Assembly (NCBI GenBank): GCA_036389395.1
Contig: DASVPY010000104.1
Location: 12,536-76,535, forward strand
From: QHXQ01 sp036389395
GTDB taxonomy: Bacteria; Acidobacteriota; Blastocatellia; Pyrinomonadales; Pyrinomonadaceae
Reading direction: 5' to 3'
DNA length: 64,000 bases
Part shown: positions 9,085 to 19,200 of the stretch, one piece after another
How positions within the stretch are numbered: the first letter of the stretch is position 1
Layout of the letters: every line of letters begins with the position of its first letter
The notes under the pieces: generated by a model
Seen by the model: the letters and a program-made list of their open reading frames with translations, nothing else
The model's database searches: none
What the model was told of the DNA's origin: nothing
Program-made: the position numbers and the translations under genes

Positions 9085-10606
9085 GAGTGCGCTGCTGCGC
9101 GCCACCAACATCACGAAGTCTTACGCGGGCGTGCAGGCTTTGAAGAGCGCGTCGCTCGAACTGCGCGCGGGCGAGGTACACGCGCTCATCGGCGAGAACG
9201 GCGCGGGCAAGTCCACGCTCATTAAGATCATCACCGGCGCGGTCGAGCCGGACGGCGGCGAGCTTCAGATCGAAGGGCAGACGGTCACGCACAACTCGCC
9301 GCGCGTGGCGAAGGCGCTGGGCGTCGCGGCCATCTACCAACAGCCCGCGCTCTTCCCCGAACTGACCGTGGCGGAGAACATCGCGGTCGGCGTCGAGCAG
9401 GCGGGCATGACGGGGCGCGTGGACTGGGGCGCGCGCCGCCGCCGCGCCGCCGAACTGCTCGCGCAGGTGGGCGCGCGCCTAGACCCGGATACGGACGCGG
9501 GCGACCTCACCATGCCGCAGCAGCAGTTGGTCGAGATCGCGCGCGCGCTCGGCGCGGACGCGAAGGTCTTGATCCTGGACGAGCCGACCGCCTCGCTCTC
9601 CGAAGAGGACACGCAGAATCTGTTCAACGTGATCCGAAACTTGCGCGAGCGCGGCGTTGGCATGATCTACATCTCGCACCGGCTGGAAGAGTTGCCCGTC
9701 ATCGCCGACCGCGTGACCGTCCTGCGCGACGGTCGCACCATTGACACGCGCCTGATGTCGGAGGTCAACCGCCAGCAGTTGATCCAGTTGATGGTCGGGC
9801 GCGAGTTGTCGGCGGTCTTCCCCAAGCGCGAGGTCGCGCTCGGCGACGTGATCTTGGAACTGCGCGGCGTGGGCTGCGCGGAGTCGGGCCTCAAGGGCGT
9901 GAACCTCTCGGTGCGCGCGGGCGAGATCGTGGGCCTCGCGGGTCTCGTCGGCGCGGGGCGGACGGAGTTGGCGCGCGCCGTCTTCGGGCTGACGCCGGTG
10001 GACGAGGGCGAGATACTTTTGCGCGACAAGCCCGTCCACATCGGCAGCCCGGCCGAGGCCATCCGGCGCGGCATCGCCTACCTGCCCGAAGACCGCCGCC
10101 GCCACGGCGTCATCCTCGACATGCAGATCGGCGCGAACATCACGCTCGCCTCGCTCGACCGCATCTCGCGCTACGGCGTGCTCGACTTCCAACGTGAGAA
10201 GGCGCTCGCGGGCGACTACGCGCGCCGGCTCGGCGTCAAGACGCCGGCCATCTACGTCCCCGTCGCCACGCTTTCGGGCGGCAACCAACAGAAGGTCGCG
10301 CTCTCGCGCTGGCTGCTGACGAAACCCTCCGTGCTCATCCTCGACGAGCCGACCCAAGGGATCGACGTGGGCGCGAAGTCGGAGATACACGCCTTGATGA
10401 CCGACCTCGCCGCGGAGGGCGTCGCCGTCCTGATGATCTCTTCGGAGCTGCCGGAGATACTGGGGATGAGCGACCGCGTCGCCGTCATGTACGGCGGGAC
10501 GATTGTGGAGATACTCGACCGCGCGGCGGCGACGCAGGAGCGCGTGCTCGCCCTCGCGCTCGGCCACGACCCGGCCGAAGTCGCGGCCGCGGCGGGCGCG
10601 GGCTGA
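9077..10606 (+). CDS. rhaT: Sugar ABC transporter ATP-binding protein, probably for rhamnose (CUT2 class)
   Basis: A 509-aa protein with two ABC domains in tandem, the arrangement of RbsA/RhaT ATPases. Domain 1 has Walker A GENGAGKST and Walker B VLILDEPTASL. Its signature is LTMPQQQ, not LSGGQ. Domain 2 has a degenerate Walker A, GLVGAGRTE, with LSGGNQQK and VLILDEPTQGID. The degenerate second site is normal for CUT2 ATPases. It powers sugar uptake with the two following membrane genes. The rhamnose assignment rests on being inside the rhamnose operon. Confidence 0.88.
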   Translation: MAESALLRATNITKSYAGVQALKSASLELRAGEVHALIGENGAGKSTLIKIITGAVEPDGGELQIEGQTVTHNSPRVAKALGVAAIYQQPALFPELTVAENIAVGVEQAGMTGRVDWGARRRRAAELLAQVGARLDPDTDAGDLTMPQQQLVEIARALGADAKVLILDEPTASLSEEDTQNLFNVIRNLRERGVGMIYISHRLEELPVIADRVTVLRDGRTIDTRLMSEVNRQQLIQLMVGRELSAVFPKREVALGDVILELRGVGCAESGLKGVNLSVRAGEIVGLAGLVGAGRTELARAVFGLTPVDEGEILLRDKPVHIGSPAEAIRRGIAYLPEDRRRHGVILDMQIGANITLASLDRISRYGVLDFQREKALAGDYARRLGVKTPAIYVPVATLSGGNQQKVALSRWLLTKPSVLILDEPTQGIDVGAKSEIHALMTDLAAEGVAVLMISSELPEILGMSDRVAVMYGGTIVEILDRAAATQERVLALALGHDPAEVAAAAGAG

Positions 10607-10661
10607 AGCAGCGGCCGCGTCTTGGGGCGTTGGCTTGAGAGACGTTAAGCGGGGGACTCAG

Positions 10662-11630
10662 ATGAAGCTCAGCCGCTACAAGCGGGAACTGTCGGCGGCG
10701 CTAGCCTACGTCGTGCTGCTCGCGTTGGTGGGCGCGGCCGCGCCCTCGTTCTTCGGCGCGGGGAACTTGCGCGACCTCGCGCTCAACAACGCGCCGGTGC
10801 TGCTCGTCGCCGTCGGGATGACGCTCGTCATCCTCGTCGGCGAGATAGACATTTCGGTCGGGTCGCAGTTCGCCGTGTGCAGCGTGGCGGCCGGGTGGCT
10901 GGCGAAGTCGGGCGTGCCCGTGGCGCTGCTGCTGCCGTCGGTGCTCGTGCTGGGCGCGCTGCTGGGCGCGGTCAACGGCGCGCTCGTCGGCTACCTGCGG
11001 CTGCCTTCGATCATCGTGACGCTGGCGATGCTCGTGGCGTGGCGCGACGCGCTGCGCTGGGTGACGCAGGGCGAGTGGGTGCAGAACCTGCCGGCGAACT
11101 TCCAGTGGTTCGGGCTGGGGCAGACGGCGGCGCAGTGGCTCATCGTCGGGATCGCTTTGGGCGTGCTCGCCGCCTTCAGTTGGCTGCTGCGCAACGTGGG
11201 CGCTGGGCGCGCGGTCTACGCCGTCGGGTCGGACGCCGAGGCCGCGCGCCTCGCGGGCATCGAGCCGCGGCGCGTCGTGTTCGGCGTGTTCGCGTTGATG
11301 GGCGCGCTCACGGGGCTGGCGGCGCTCCTGAACGCGGTGCGCTTCGCGGCCGTGCCGAGCAACGCTGGGATCGGGTTGGAACTGAAGGCCGTGGCGGCGG
11401 TCGTCGTCGGCGGGACGGCCATCACGGGCGGGCGCGGGACGCTGGTCGGGACTTTGATCGGCGCGGCGCTGCTGGGGACGATTGGCACGGCGCTGACCTT
11501 CGTCGGCATCAACCCGTTCTGGGAGAAAGCCATTCAGGGCGCGATCATCTTGGTGGCGCTCGTCTCCGACGTGGCGCTCAGTCGATTGCGGATTTCGGAT
11601 TTCGGATTGCGGAGTAGGAGGACGACGTGA
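10662..11630 (+). CDS. rhaP: Sugar ABC transporter permease, first membrane subunit
   Basis: A 322-aa CUT2-family permease, strongly hydrophobic, with several membrane helices and the family motif VILVGEIDISVGSQFA. The start is placed at ATG 10662 (MKLSRYK). The frame is open further upstream, but there it overlaps the ATPase gene and encodes arginine-rich nonsense. The last ~14 residues (reading LRISDFGLRSRR) are encoded by an invading 7-bp repeat array rather than by ancestral sequence. The stop overlaps the next start (GTGA at 11627-11630). Confidence 0.85.
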   Translation: MKLSRYKRELSAALAYVVLLALVGAAAPSFFGAGNLRDLALNNAPVLLVAVGMTLVILVGEIDISVGSQFAVCSVAAGWLAKSGVPVALLLPSVLVLGALLGAVNGALVGYLRLPSIIVTLAMLVAWRDALRWVTQGEWVQNLPANFQWFGLGQTAAQWLIVGIALGVLAAFSWLLRNVGAGRAVYAVGSDAEAARLAGIEPRRVVFGVFALMGALTGLAALLNAVRFAAVPSNAGIGLELKAVAAVVVGGTAITGGRGTLVGTLIGAALLGTIGTALTFVGINPFWEKAIQGAIILVALVSDVALSRLRISDFGLRSRRTT

Positions 11631-11670
11631 GTCAGGCGAATCCGCAATCCGCAATCCGCAATCCGCAATT
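11585..11670. repeat. Inverted 7-bp repeat arrays spanning a gene junction
   Basis: GATTGCG/GATTTCG units at 11585-11610 are mirrored by CCGCAAT units at about 11641-11668, around the overlapping stop/start of the two permease genes. It is the same repeat class as at 4469-4596. It is translated in both genes, giving the C-terminal tail of the first permease and the N-terminal RNPQ-type residues of the second. Confidence 0.85.
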
Positions 11671-13744
11671 GCGCCTGACCGCGCCGTGGCGCGAGCGCGT
11701 CTTCCCGAACAACGAGTGGGTGCTGCTCGTCGTCATCTTCGCGGAGTGCGCCGTCTTCACGCTGACGGGGAGCAACTTCCTCAGCAGCGGGAACGCCTTC
11801 GAGATAACACGCCTCGCCGTCGAGATCGGGCTGATCGCGCTCGCGCTGACGCCCATCATCATCACGGGCGGGATCGATCTGTCGGTCGGCTCGATGATGG
11901 GGCTGGCGGCGGTCGTGCTCGGCGCGCTGTGGCGCGACGCGGGCTTACCCGTGCCTCTGGCCATCGCGCTCACGCTCTGCGTCGGCGCGCTGGGCGGGCT
12001 GCTCAACGCGCTCATCATCACGCGGCTGAACTTCCCGCCGCTCATCGTCACGCTCGGCACGTTCTCACTCTTCCGCGGCGTCGCGGAAGGGCTGACGCGC
12101 GGCATAGAGAACTATTCGGGCTTCCCCGCGAGCTTCCTGTTTCTGGGGCAGGGCTACGTCGGCGGCCTCGTGCCGACGCAACTGTTCGTCTTCGCGGCGG
12201 CCGCGGCCGCCTGCTGGTGGTGGCTGCACCGCACGGCCTACGGCCGCAGCCTCTACGCCATCGGCTACTCGGCCGAGGGCGCGCGCTACGCCGGCCTGCC
12301 CGTGCGCGCGCGCCTGACGTTCATCTACGTCCTGTCGGGGCTGGCGGCGAGCTTGGCGGCCGTCATCTACGTCGCGCACTTGGGGCAGGCGAAGTCGGAC
12401 GCGGGCACGGGCTACGAGTTGATGGCGATCACGGCGGTGGTGCTCGGCGGCGCGTCGATCTTCGGCGGGCGCGGGACGGTGCTGGGCACGGTGCTCGGTC
12501 TGTTCGGCATCGTCATCCTCCAGAACGGGCTGCGGCTGAGCGCGCAGCCGGCGGAGTTGGCCGGCATCCTGACGGGCGTGCTGCTCGTCGCCACCATTCT
12601 CCTGGATCGACTCTCGACGCGCGCGCGCACGGGGCCGGCGCGCGCGCACACACACGCGGAGGACGAAGAAGTGAGGAACTCACAAGTCGCAATCTTGAGC
12701 GCGGTCATCCTGCTCGGCGCGCTCATCGTCGCGGGCAGCAACTGGCTGCTCGTGCGCTCCGTGCGCGAGAGCGCCGCGCCGGGGCCGGTCGCCGGCACGG
12801 GCGCGCAAGGTTCGGGCGCGGTGACGACGCCGGGCGGGCGCAAGGCGGTCGTCGCGCTGATGCCGAAGGCGAAGGGCGACCCTTACTTCGTCAGTTGCAA
12901 GGCCGGCGCGGACGAGGCGGCGAAGGAGTTGGGCGTCGAACTGCTGTGGGACGGGCCGACCGACCTCGACCCGGCGAAGCAGAACGAGGTGGTCGAGGCC
13001 TGGATCACGCGCGGCGTGGACGCCATCGCCGTCAGCGTCGAGAACAAGCAGGCCATCTCGACCGTCTTGCGCAAGGCGAAGCAGAAGGGCATCAAGGTCG
13101 TCACCTGGGACGCCGACGCGGAGAAGGACGCGCGCGACTTCTTCATCAACCAGGCGACGCCGCAAGGCATCGGCTACACCTTGACGGACGAGGCCGCGCG
13201 CATCACGGGCGGCAAGGGCGACTTCGCCATCATCACCGCCTCTCTGAGCGCCGCCAACCAGAACGAGTGGATCAAGTACATCAAGGAGCGGTTGGCCGAG
13301 AAGTACCCAGACCTCAAGCTCGTCACCATCCAGCCGAGCGAGGGCGACCGCGACCGCGCGTTCGCCGAGACGCAGACCGTCCTGAAGGTCTACCCGAACG
13401 TGAAACTCGTCATGGCGATTGCCGCCCCGGCCGTGCCCGGCGCGGCCGAGGCCGTCAAGCAGTCGGGGCGCGCGGACGTGAAGGTCACGGGGCTGTCGCT
13501 GCCCAACATGTGCCGCACTTACATCAAGGACGGCGTGATCGAGTCCATCGTGCTCTGGAACACCACCGACCTCGGCTACCTGACGGTCTACGCCTCGCAG
13601 GCGCTCGCCGCCGGGCAGCTCAAGGCCGGCGACGCGGGCGTCACCGCCGGTCGGCTCGGCAAGGTCGAGGTGGCGGGCGACGAGGTGCGCCTCGGCGCGC
13701 CCTTCATCTTCAACCGGGAGAACATAGATCGCTTCAACTTCTGA
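11627..13744 (+). CDS. rhaQ-rhaS: Sugar ABC permease fused in frame to periplasmic sugar-binding protein
   Basis: One 705-codon frame. Residues ~20-330 are a CUT2 permease (ITGGIDLSVGSMMG; TAVVLGGASIFGGRG). Then comes a charged cytoplasmic-type linker and one extra hydrophobic segment (about 353-375, AILSAVILLGALIVAG). Residues ~406-705 are a complete type I periplasmic binding domain (ALMPKAKGDPYF; VDAIAVSVENK; VTGLSLPNMC) of the RhaS/AI-2-binding type. These are normally separate proteins. The extra helix would place the binding domain outside the membrane, tethered to the channel. An internal GTG (12671) with GGAGGAC upstream could also yield a free or membrane-anchored binding protein. 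The start is GTG 11627, overlapping the previous stop, and the first ~12 residues come from a repeat array. Confidence 0.85.
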   Translation: MSQANPQSAIRNPQLRLTAPWRERVFPNNEWVLLVVIFAECAVFTLTGSNFLSSGNAFEITRLAVEIGLIALALTPIIITGGIDLSVGSMMGLAAVVLGALWRDAGLPVPLAIALTLCVGALGGLLNALIITRLNFPPLIVTLGTFSLFRGVAEGLTRGIENYSGFPASFLFLGQGYVGGLVPTQLFVFAAAAAACWWWLHRTAYGRSLYAIGYSAEGARYAGLPVRARLTFIYVLSGLAASLAAVIYVAHLGQAKSDAGTGYELMAITAVVLGGASIFGGRGTVLGTVLGLFGIVILQNGLRLSAQPAELAGILTGVLLVATILLDRLSTRARTGPARAHTHAEDEEVRNSQVAILSAVILLGALIVAGSNWLLVRSVRESAAPGPVAGTGAQGSGAVTTPGGRKAVVALMPKAKGDPYFVSCKAGADEAAKELGVELLWDGPTDLDPAKQNEVVEAWITRGVDAIAVSVENKQAISTVLRKAKQKGIKVVTWDADAEKDARDFFINQATPQGIGYTLTDEAARITGGKGDFAIITASLSAANQNEWIKYIKERLAEKYPDLKLVTIQPSEGDRDRAFAETQTVLKVYPNVKLVMAIAAPAVPGAAEAVKQSGRADVKVTGLSLPNMCRTYIKDGVIESIVLWNTTDLGYLTVYASQALAAGQLKAGDAGVTAGRLGKVEVAGDEVRLGAPFIFNRENIDRFNF
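12656..12673 (+). promoter_or_regulatory. Internal ribosome binding site and GTG inside the permease/binding-protein fusion
   Basis: GCGGAGGAC (12656-12664) lies 6 bases before an in-frame GTG (12671-12673). From there the frame encodes a short polar start and then the hydrophobic segment AILSAVILLGALIVAG, which looks like a signal sequence or signal anchor. This is what an independent binding-protein gene would begin with. It suggests the fusion arose by loss of the permease stop codon and that a shorter product may still be made. Confidence 0.5.
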
Positions 13745-13819
13745 GCGCGGCGCGGCGCGCGCGACCCCCGGACGGCTACGACAGGCTCGACCAAATCTTC
13801 GCAGGCGGAGGGCAGACGG

Positions 13820-15475
13820 ATGGCAGTCAGCAGACGCGAGTTCTTAAGCGCCGCGTTGGTCGCGGGCGCGGCCGCCTTGGTCGCGCCGCGCGGCGCGCAG
13901 GGGCCGGAGGCGAAAATCGAAGTGCTCCTGAACGAGCCGGTCGGCACGATCTCGCCGAACGTCTACAGCCACTTCATCGAACACCTGGGCGGCGTCATCT
14001 ACGACGGCATCTGGGTCGGCGAGAACTCGAAGGTGCCGAACGTCGGCGGCATCCGGCGCGAACTCGTCGAGCACGTCAAGCGCATCAAGCCCGGCGTCAT
14101 GCGCTGGCCCGGCGGCTGCTTCGCCGATCAGTACGACTGGCGCGACGGCACGGGCCCGCGCGACAAGCGCCCGCGCCGCGTCAACTTCTGGGCCGACACC
14201 AACTACAAAGCGACCGACGCCTACAAGAACTTGAAAACGGGGCCGCAGAAGTACGAGCCGAACTGGTTCGGCACGGGCGAGTTCATGCAGTTCTGCCGCC
14301 TCACCGGCGCGCAGCCCTACTTCGCCGCCAACGTGCGCAGCCTCGACGTGCGCAAGTTTCTCGAATGGCTCGAATACTGCAACGCGCCCGCCGGCCTCAC
14401 GACGCTCTCCGACATGCGCGCCGCCGCGGGCGACCGCGAGCCTTACAACGTCGCCTACTGGGGCATCGGCAACGAGTCGTGGGGCTGCGGCGGCGACATG
14501 ACGCCCGAAGAGTACGCGACCGAGTTCCGCAAGTTCACCGCCTGGGTCCCGACCTACCAGACCGTCAAGTACAACTTCATCGCCACGGGGCCGAACGGGG
14601 CCGACGTGGGCTGGACGCGCCGCTTCTTCTCGAAGCTCGTCGAGAAGGGGTCGGGGCAGGTCAACAAGGTCTACGGCTTCGGGCTGCACTACTACTCCGG
14701 CACGACGGGCAAGGGCGACCCGCTCGAATACACGGAGGACGAGTGGTACGAGCTGATCCACCGCTCCGACCGCATGGAGTCGCTCATCACGCAGCACTGG
14801 GCCGTCTTGGGCGAAGCCGATCCGCAGCGCCACGTCCGCCTCGCCGTGGACGAGTGGGGCACTTGGCACAACACGCAAGACCCGGCGATGCCGCCCGGCT
14901 ACCTCTACGCCTACCCGAGCACGCTGCGCGACGCGCTCGTCTCGGCCGTCAACCTCGACACCTTCCAGCGCCACGCCGACAAGGTCGCGATGGCGAACCC
15001 GGCCCAGCTCGTCAACACCATCCACTCGCTATTCCTGGCCTACGAGGACAAGTTCATCGTCACGCCCAACTTCCACGTCTTCGAGATGTACACGCCGCAC
15101 CAGGGCGCGCAATCCCTGCGCACCGAGTTCATCGCGCCGCGCGTCGCCTACACGCGCGGCGGGAGCAGTCCGGGGCGGCAGGAGTTCTGGGGGCTGGCCG
15201 GCTCGGCCTCGCTCATGGGGAAACAGTTGACGTTGACGGCCGTCAACCCGGACGCGCGGAGCGCGCGCGAGACCGAGATCAACGTCGTCGGCGCGCGCGT
15301 CGCGGCGGCGCAGGCGCGCGTGCTCAGCGCCGCGGACATTCACGCGCACAACAGCTTCCAGAACCCGCGCGGGCTTGAGCCGCGCGACGAGCCGGTCACG
15401 CTCGGCGCGGGCGGCCACCTCGTCTACCGCTTCGCGCCCGCCTCCGTCACGCGCTTACAGTTGACGCTGGCGTGA
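13820..15475 (+). CDS. Secreted alpha-L-arabinofuranosidase-like glycoside hydrolase (GH51)
   Basis: A 551-aa protein. The N-terminus SRREFLSAALVAGAAAL is a twin-arginine-type signal, so it is probably exported folded. The catalytic domain has VMRWPGGCFADQYDWRDG, the acid/base glutamate in GIGNESWG (Glu219) and the nucleophile in AVDEWGTW (Glu345), matching GH51. It should release L-arabinofuranose from arabinan or arabinogalactan side chains, which decorate rhamnogalacturonan I. It follows the sugar transporter by 75 bp on the same strand. The family call is strong; the exact linkage is inferred. Confidence 0.88.
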   Translation: MAVSRREFLSAALVAGAAALVAPRGAQGPEAKIEVLLNEPVGTISPNVYSHFIEHLGGVIYDGIWVGENSKVPNVGGIRRELVEHVKRIKPGVMRWPGGCFADQYDWRDGTGPRDKRPRRVNFWADTNYKATDAYKNLKTGPQKYEPNWFGTGEFMQFCRLTGAQPYFAANVRSLDVRKFLEWLEYCNAPAGLTTLSDMRAAAGDREPYNVAYWGIGNESWGCGGDMTPEEYATEFRKFTAWVPTYQTVKYNFIATGPNGADVGWTRRFFSKLVEKGSGQVNKVYGFGLHYYSGTTGKGDPLEYTEDEWYELIHRSDRMESLITQHWAVLGEADPQRHVRLAVDEWGTWHNTQDPAMPPGYLYAYPSTLRDALVSAVNLDTFQRHADKVAMANPAQLVNTIHSLFLAYEDKFIVTPNFHVFEMYTPHQGAQSLRTEFIAPRVAYTRGGSSPGRQEFWGLAGSASLMGKQLTLTAVNPDARSARETEINVVGARVAAAQARVLSAADIHAHNSFQNPRGLEPRDEPVTLGAGGHLVYRFAPASVTRLQLTLA

Positions 15476-15640
15476 AGGCAGTAGGCAGCAGGCAGAAAGA
15501 GGGAGCCGGAGACAGGAGTCAGGAGCCAGAAGGAGTGACAGAGAGCGTAAGAAGACAAGACGGGAGGCGGAAGATGAGAGGCCGGCCTTTCGTCCCGGCT
15601 TCCGGCTCCTGACTTCTGGCTCCTACTGCCCTCTGCCTAA
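15476..15640. repeat. Inverted pair of 7-bp arrays downstream of the GH51 gene
   Basis: GGCAGTAGGCAGCAGGCAG and CAGGAGTCAGGAGCCAGAAG on the left are mirrored by GGCTCCTGACTTCTGGCTCC on the right (about 15600-15625). The unit length is 7 bp, as in other gaps. The array ends the rhamnose operon and could act as a transcription barrier. No gene seen. Confidence 0.8.
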
Positions 15641-16233
15641 ATAATATTTGCCAACCGGGAGAATGGTGCTACAATGCGCGGCCACCAGATCAGCATTTTC
15701 GCGGTTCCCCCTTTTATAGTTGTGAAAAATAAAGGCCTGCTTGACCTATCCCTCGGGTCAGAATTTATGCGGTTAACCCCACCGAACCGGACGTTTCGGT
15801 TTCTCCCTGTTTGTCAGTCAGGCGCGCTTTAAGTTAACTCCCCGACGAACAAAATCCATGACAGTCTCATTTAACGTGTGGGGCTAAGAATTGCTTTAGT
15901 TAAACGCTCAACTGTCGGGTCTCGCTTGGGCGCGGCCCAGGCGTCGGCCGCCGAGCGGTCATAATAGTTTCATTCTGGCGCGCTACTTCGGTTACCTCCC
16001 CCGGCGGTCCCGGTCGCCACAAGGTAACCGCTTTACCAAGGGAATCTTGACCGTTCAGAGCGTGCGGGCGATGAAGCACCTCCGACGGCGCGGGCCAAGG
16101 CCGCCGGCGAGCGACTCGCCGGGCGGCGACCCGATCAAGCCGCGCGGTGTTGAGGTGGGCGTCAGACCGTCAACAAGCAACTAGGTAACGGCTCCCGCCC
16201 TTACCACCAACAGCACAGAGAGGAAGCGAGCTT
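15641..16233 (+). other. Long non-coding leader region upstream of the TonB receptor gene
   Basis: About 590 bp without a plausible coding frame and visibly less GC-biased than the genes. It contains a promoter-like pair near its left end, so the receptor mRNA may have a leader of up to ~550 nt. No known riboswitch or RNA family was recognised. The end carries AGAGGAAG as ribosome site for ATG 16234. Confidence 0.5.
15648..15675 (+). promoter_or_regulatory. Candidate promoter for the TonB receptor gene
   Basis: TTGCCA (15648-15653) and TACAAT (15670-15675) are spaced by 16 bp, just after the 7-bp repeat array and upstream of the long leader. Confidence 0.4.
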
Positions 16234-19200
16234 ATGCGACCGTTGCAAATTATCGCGGGCGTTTTACTGTTGGCCGTTACCGTCTGCGGGCAGACCAACA
16301 AGGGCGGCATCGCCGGGACTGTCATGGATCAGAACGGCGCGGCCGTGCCCGGCGCGACCGTGACCGTGACCAACCTCAACACGGGCGTGAAGCAGACGCT
16401 CACGACCTCCGACTCGGGCACCTTCGCGGCCCAGTCGCTCGACCCCGTCACCTACAGCATCACGGTGGAGATGGCGGGCTTCAAGACCGCCACCGTCCAG
16501 AGCCTGAAGGTGGACACGGCGGCGGTCGCCAGCGCCAACGTCGTGCTGGAGCCGGGCGCGGTCGGCGAGCAGGTGACGGTGGTGGCCGACGCGCCGCTCC
16601 TGAACACGGAGTCCGGCACCGCCTCGACCACGATCACCGAGCGCCAAATCCGCGACATCCCGCTCAACAACCGGAGCGTGCTCGACCTGGCCGTGACGGC
16701 CCCGAACGTGTCGGGCGACGCGGGCAGCGAAGACCCCGGCACGGGCAGTGATCAGCCCGTGCCCGGTTTTAACCTGAACGTGAACGGCGGGCGCGCCGGC
16801 AGCACGGCCATTCTGGCCGACGGCGTCAACAACACGGGCGTCGGCATCGCCCGCGCGGTGGTCAGCTTCACGCCGGAGACCGTGCAGGAGTTCACCGTCC
16901 AGACCTCGGCCTACTCGGCCGAGTTCGGCATGACGGGCGGCGGCGTCATCAACGCCACCACCAAGTCCGGCACCAACAACTTCAACGGCGTGGCGCTCTG
17001 GTACACGCGCAACCCGAAGTTCAACGCGACGCCCTTCACCATCGGCTCGGCCCCGCGCCCGCGCAACAACCTGCGCTCCAACCAGGTCTCGGTCACGCTG
17101 GGCGGCCCGATCTACCTGCCGGCCTTCGGCGAGGGCGGCAAGAAACTCTACAACGGCAAGAACCGCTCCTTCTTCTTCTTCGCCTACGAGCCGCGCTGGC
17201 GCAAGGACTTCATCACGTCGTCGGCGCTCGTGCCCACGGCGGACGAGCTGAACGGCAACTTCAACAACCTGGTGCGCACCTCCAGCGGCTTGCTGCCGGC
17301 GTCGGTCGCCGCCCAGTTCAACCAGACCTCGGTCGGCAACGCGAACATCTACCAGCAGTTCGTCCTCGTCGGCGGCCGGCTGGTTCCCATCGTGCTCGCC
17401 ACCGGCAACCAGTTCTGCCAGTTCAACGACCCGCGCCGGCTGCTCGTCAACCAGACGGTCGTCTTCAACGGCGTCTCCACCGTCGTCCAGACGCCGCAGT
17501 GCAACTCGACGATCAACGCCACGCCGAACCCGAACCTCAACGTCATCCCGCAGGAGTTCATCGACCCCATCGCGCGGAAAATCCTGGCCTTCGAGCCGCA
17601 GGGCGGCGCGTACTTCAACGACGCGGGCTTCATCCGCAACTACTTCCTGCAACGCTCCGTCCAGCAGGACGAGACGCGCTACACGCTGCGCCTCGACCAC
17701 AACTTCACCGACGCGGCCAAGGCCAACTTCCGCTACACGCTGACGCCCGCCATCGCCATCCGCGGCGCGGGCGGCGACATCAACGGCAACACCGGCGTCT
17801 TCAGCGACGCCCGGCAGTTACTGCTGGCCTTCAACAACATCCTGTCGCCGTCGTTGGTCAACGACCTGCGGCTCAACTACACGCGCGGCAACTTCAGCGA
17901 GGACTTCTCGCCCGAGTTCTCGATCAAGGGCGGGCGCAGCTTCGCCGCGGAACTGGGGCTGCGGAGTCTGACCCAGGGCGGCATCCCGCTCTTCTTCCTC
18001 GGCTCGTCGGACGCCAACACCTACGTCGGCTCGGACGTGGGCGCGGGCGGCTCGACCAACAACTTCAACCTTGAGCAGCGCTACAACATCTCCGACATCG
18101 TCTACTATAACCGCGGGAACATGACCTGGAAGTTCGGCGTCGATCTCAACGACGCCCGGCTGACCGTCACCCCGTTCTTCGCGGCCTCGGGCGGGCGCTG
18201 GCAGTTCCGCGTCGTCAACACGAGTCTCGACCGCGGCACGGCGCTCACCAGCGGCGGCAACCCCATCGCCAGTTCACTCCTCGGCGTGCCGAACTCCGTG
18301 GACGTGCGCCCGATCCTGCTCGACTACGACTACCGCTGGAAGAGCGGCGCGCTCTTCGTCCAGAACGACTGGAAGCTGCGCCCGAACCTGACGCTGAATC
18401 TGGGCCTGCGCTACTCGCTCCAATACCCGCGGCGCGAGACGCACAACCTCCAGGGCACGTTCCGCCCCGACCTGGCGCAGCCCTTCGCGCTGACCGACAC
18501 GCAGCGCCGCACGCTGGCGACGAACCTGGGCGTCGCGGCCACCGCCCCGATCCCAGACTTCGTGCCCACCTCCGTGCTCATCCCGCCGTTCGCCTTCTCG
18601 GGCCGCGGCGGCCGCTCGCAGTACATCACGCCGGTGGACTATCGCGGCTTCGAGCCGCGCCTCGGCTTCGCCTGGCAGCCGAAGATGAAAATCTTCGGCC
18701 TCGACTTGGAGAAGCGCTCGGTCGTCATCCGCGGCGGCTACGGCATCTCGCACCTGCCGCTGACGGGCAACAACCGCAGCCCGAACCCGGACTTCGGCGG
18801 CTTCATCAACATCGGCACGACCGCCACCGGCTCGGCCGTCGGCGGCACGCCCGACTCGGGCCAGCCCGTCCGGCTCTCGACCAACCAGCCGTTGCAGGGC
18901 ACTATCGGCTCGCTCGACACGCTCTTGGGCACAGACTCGAACGGGCTGGTCTTCCTGAAGAGCCTCGGCATCGCCGCGTTCGCCGGGGAGGGTTTTACGA
19001 ACGACTCGGGTAAGGTGCCCTACTCGGCGAACTGGAACTTGTCGCTGCAATTCGAGCCGTTCCGCAACACCGTCATCGAGTTCGCCTACGTGGGCAACCA
19101 GGGGCGACACCTGTATCTGCCGCAGGTCAACATCAACCCGCGTAACATCGCCCTCATCGACCAGTTGGAGGCGAACGCCGTGGACGTGACCGGGACGATC

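Noticed and set aside
11686..15378. A 1230-codon open frame on the plus strand across the permease/binding-protein and GH51 genes
   Set aside because: It is arginine- and alanine-rich nonsense in another frame of two well-supported genes. High GC removes stop codons in shadow frames. Many similar antisense frames (for example 526-1743 and 60385-62571, minus) were rejected for the same reason.
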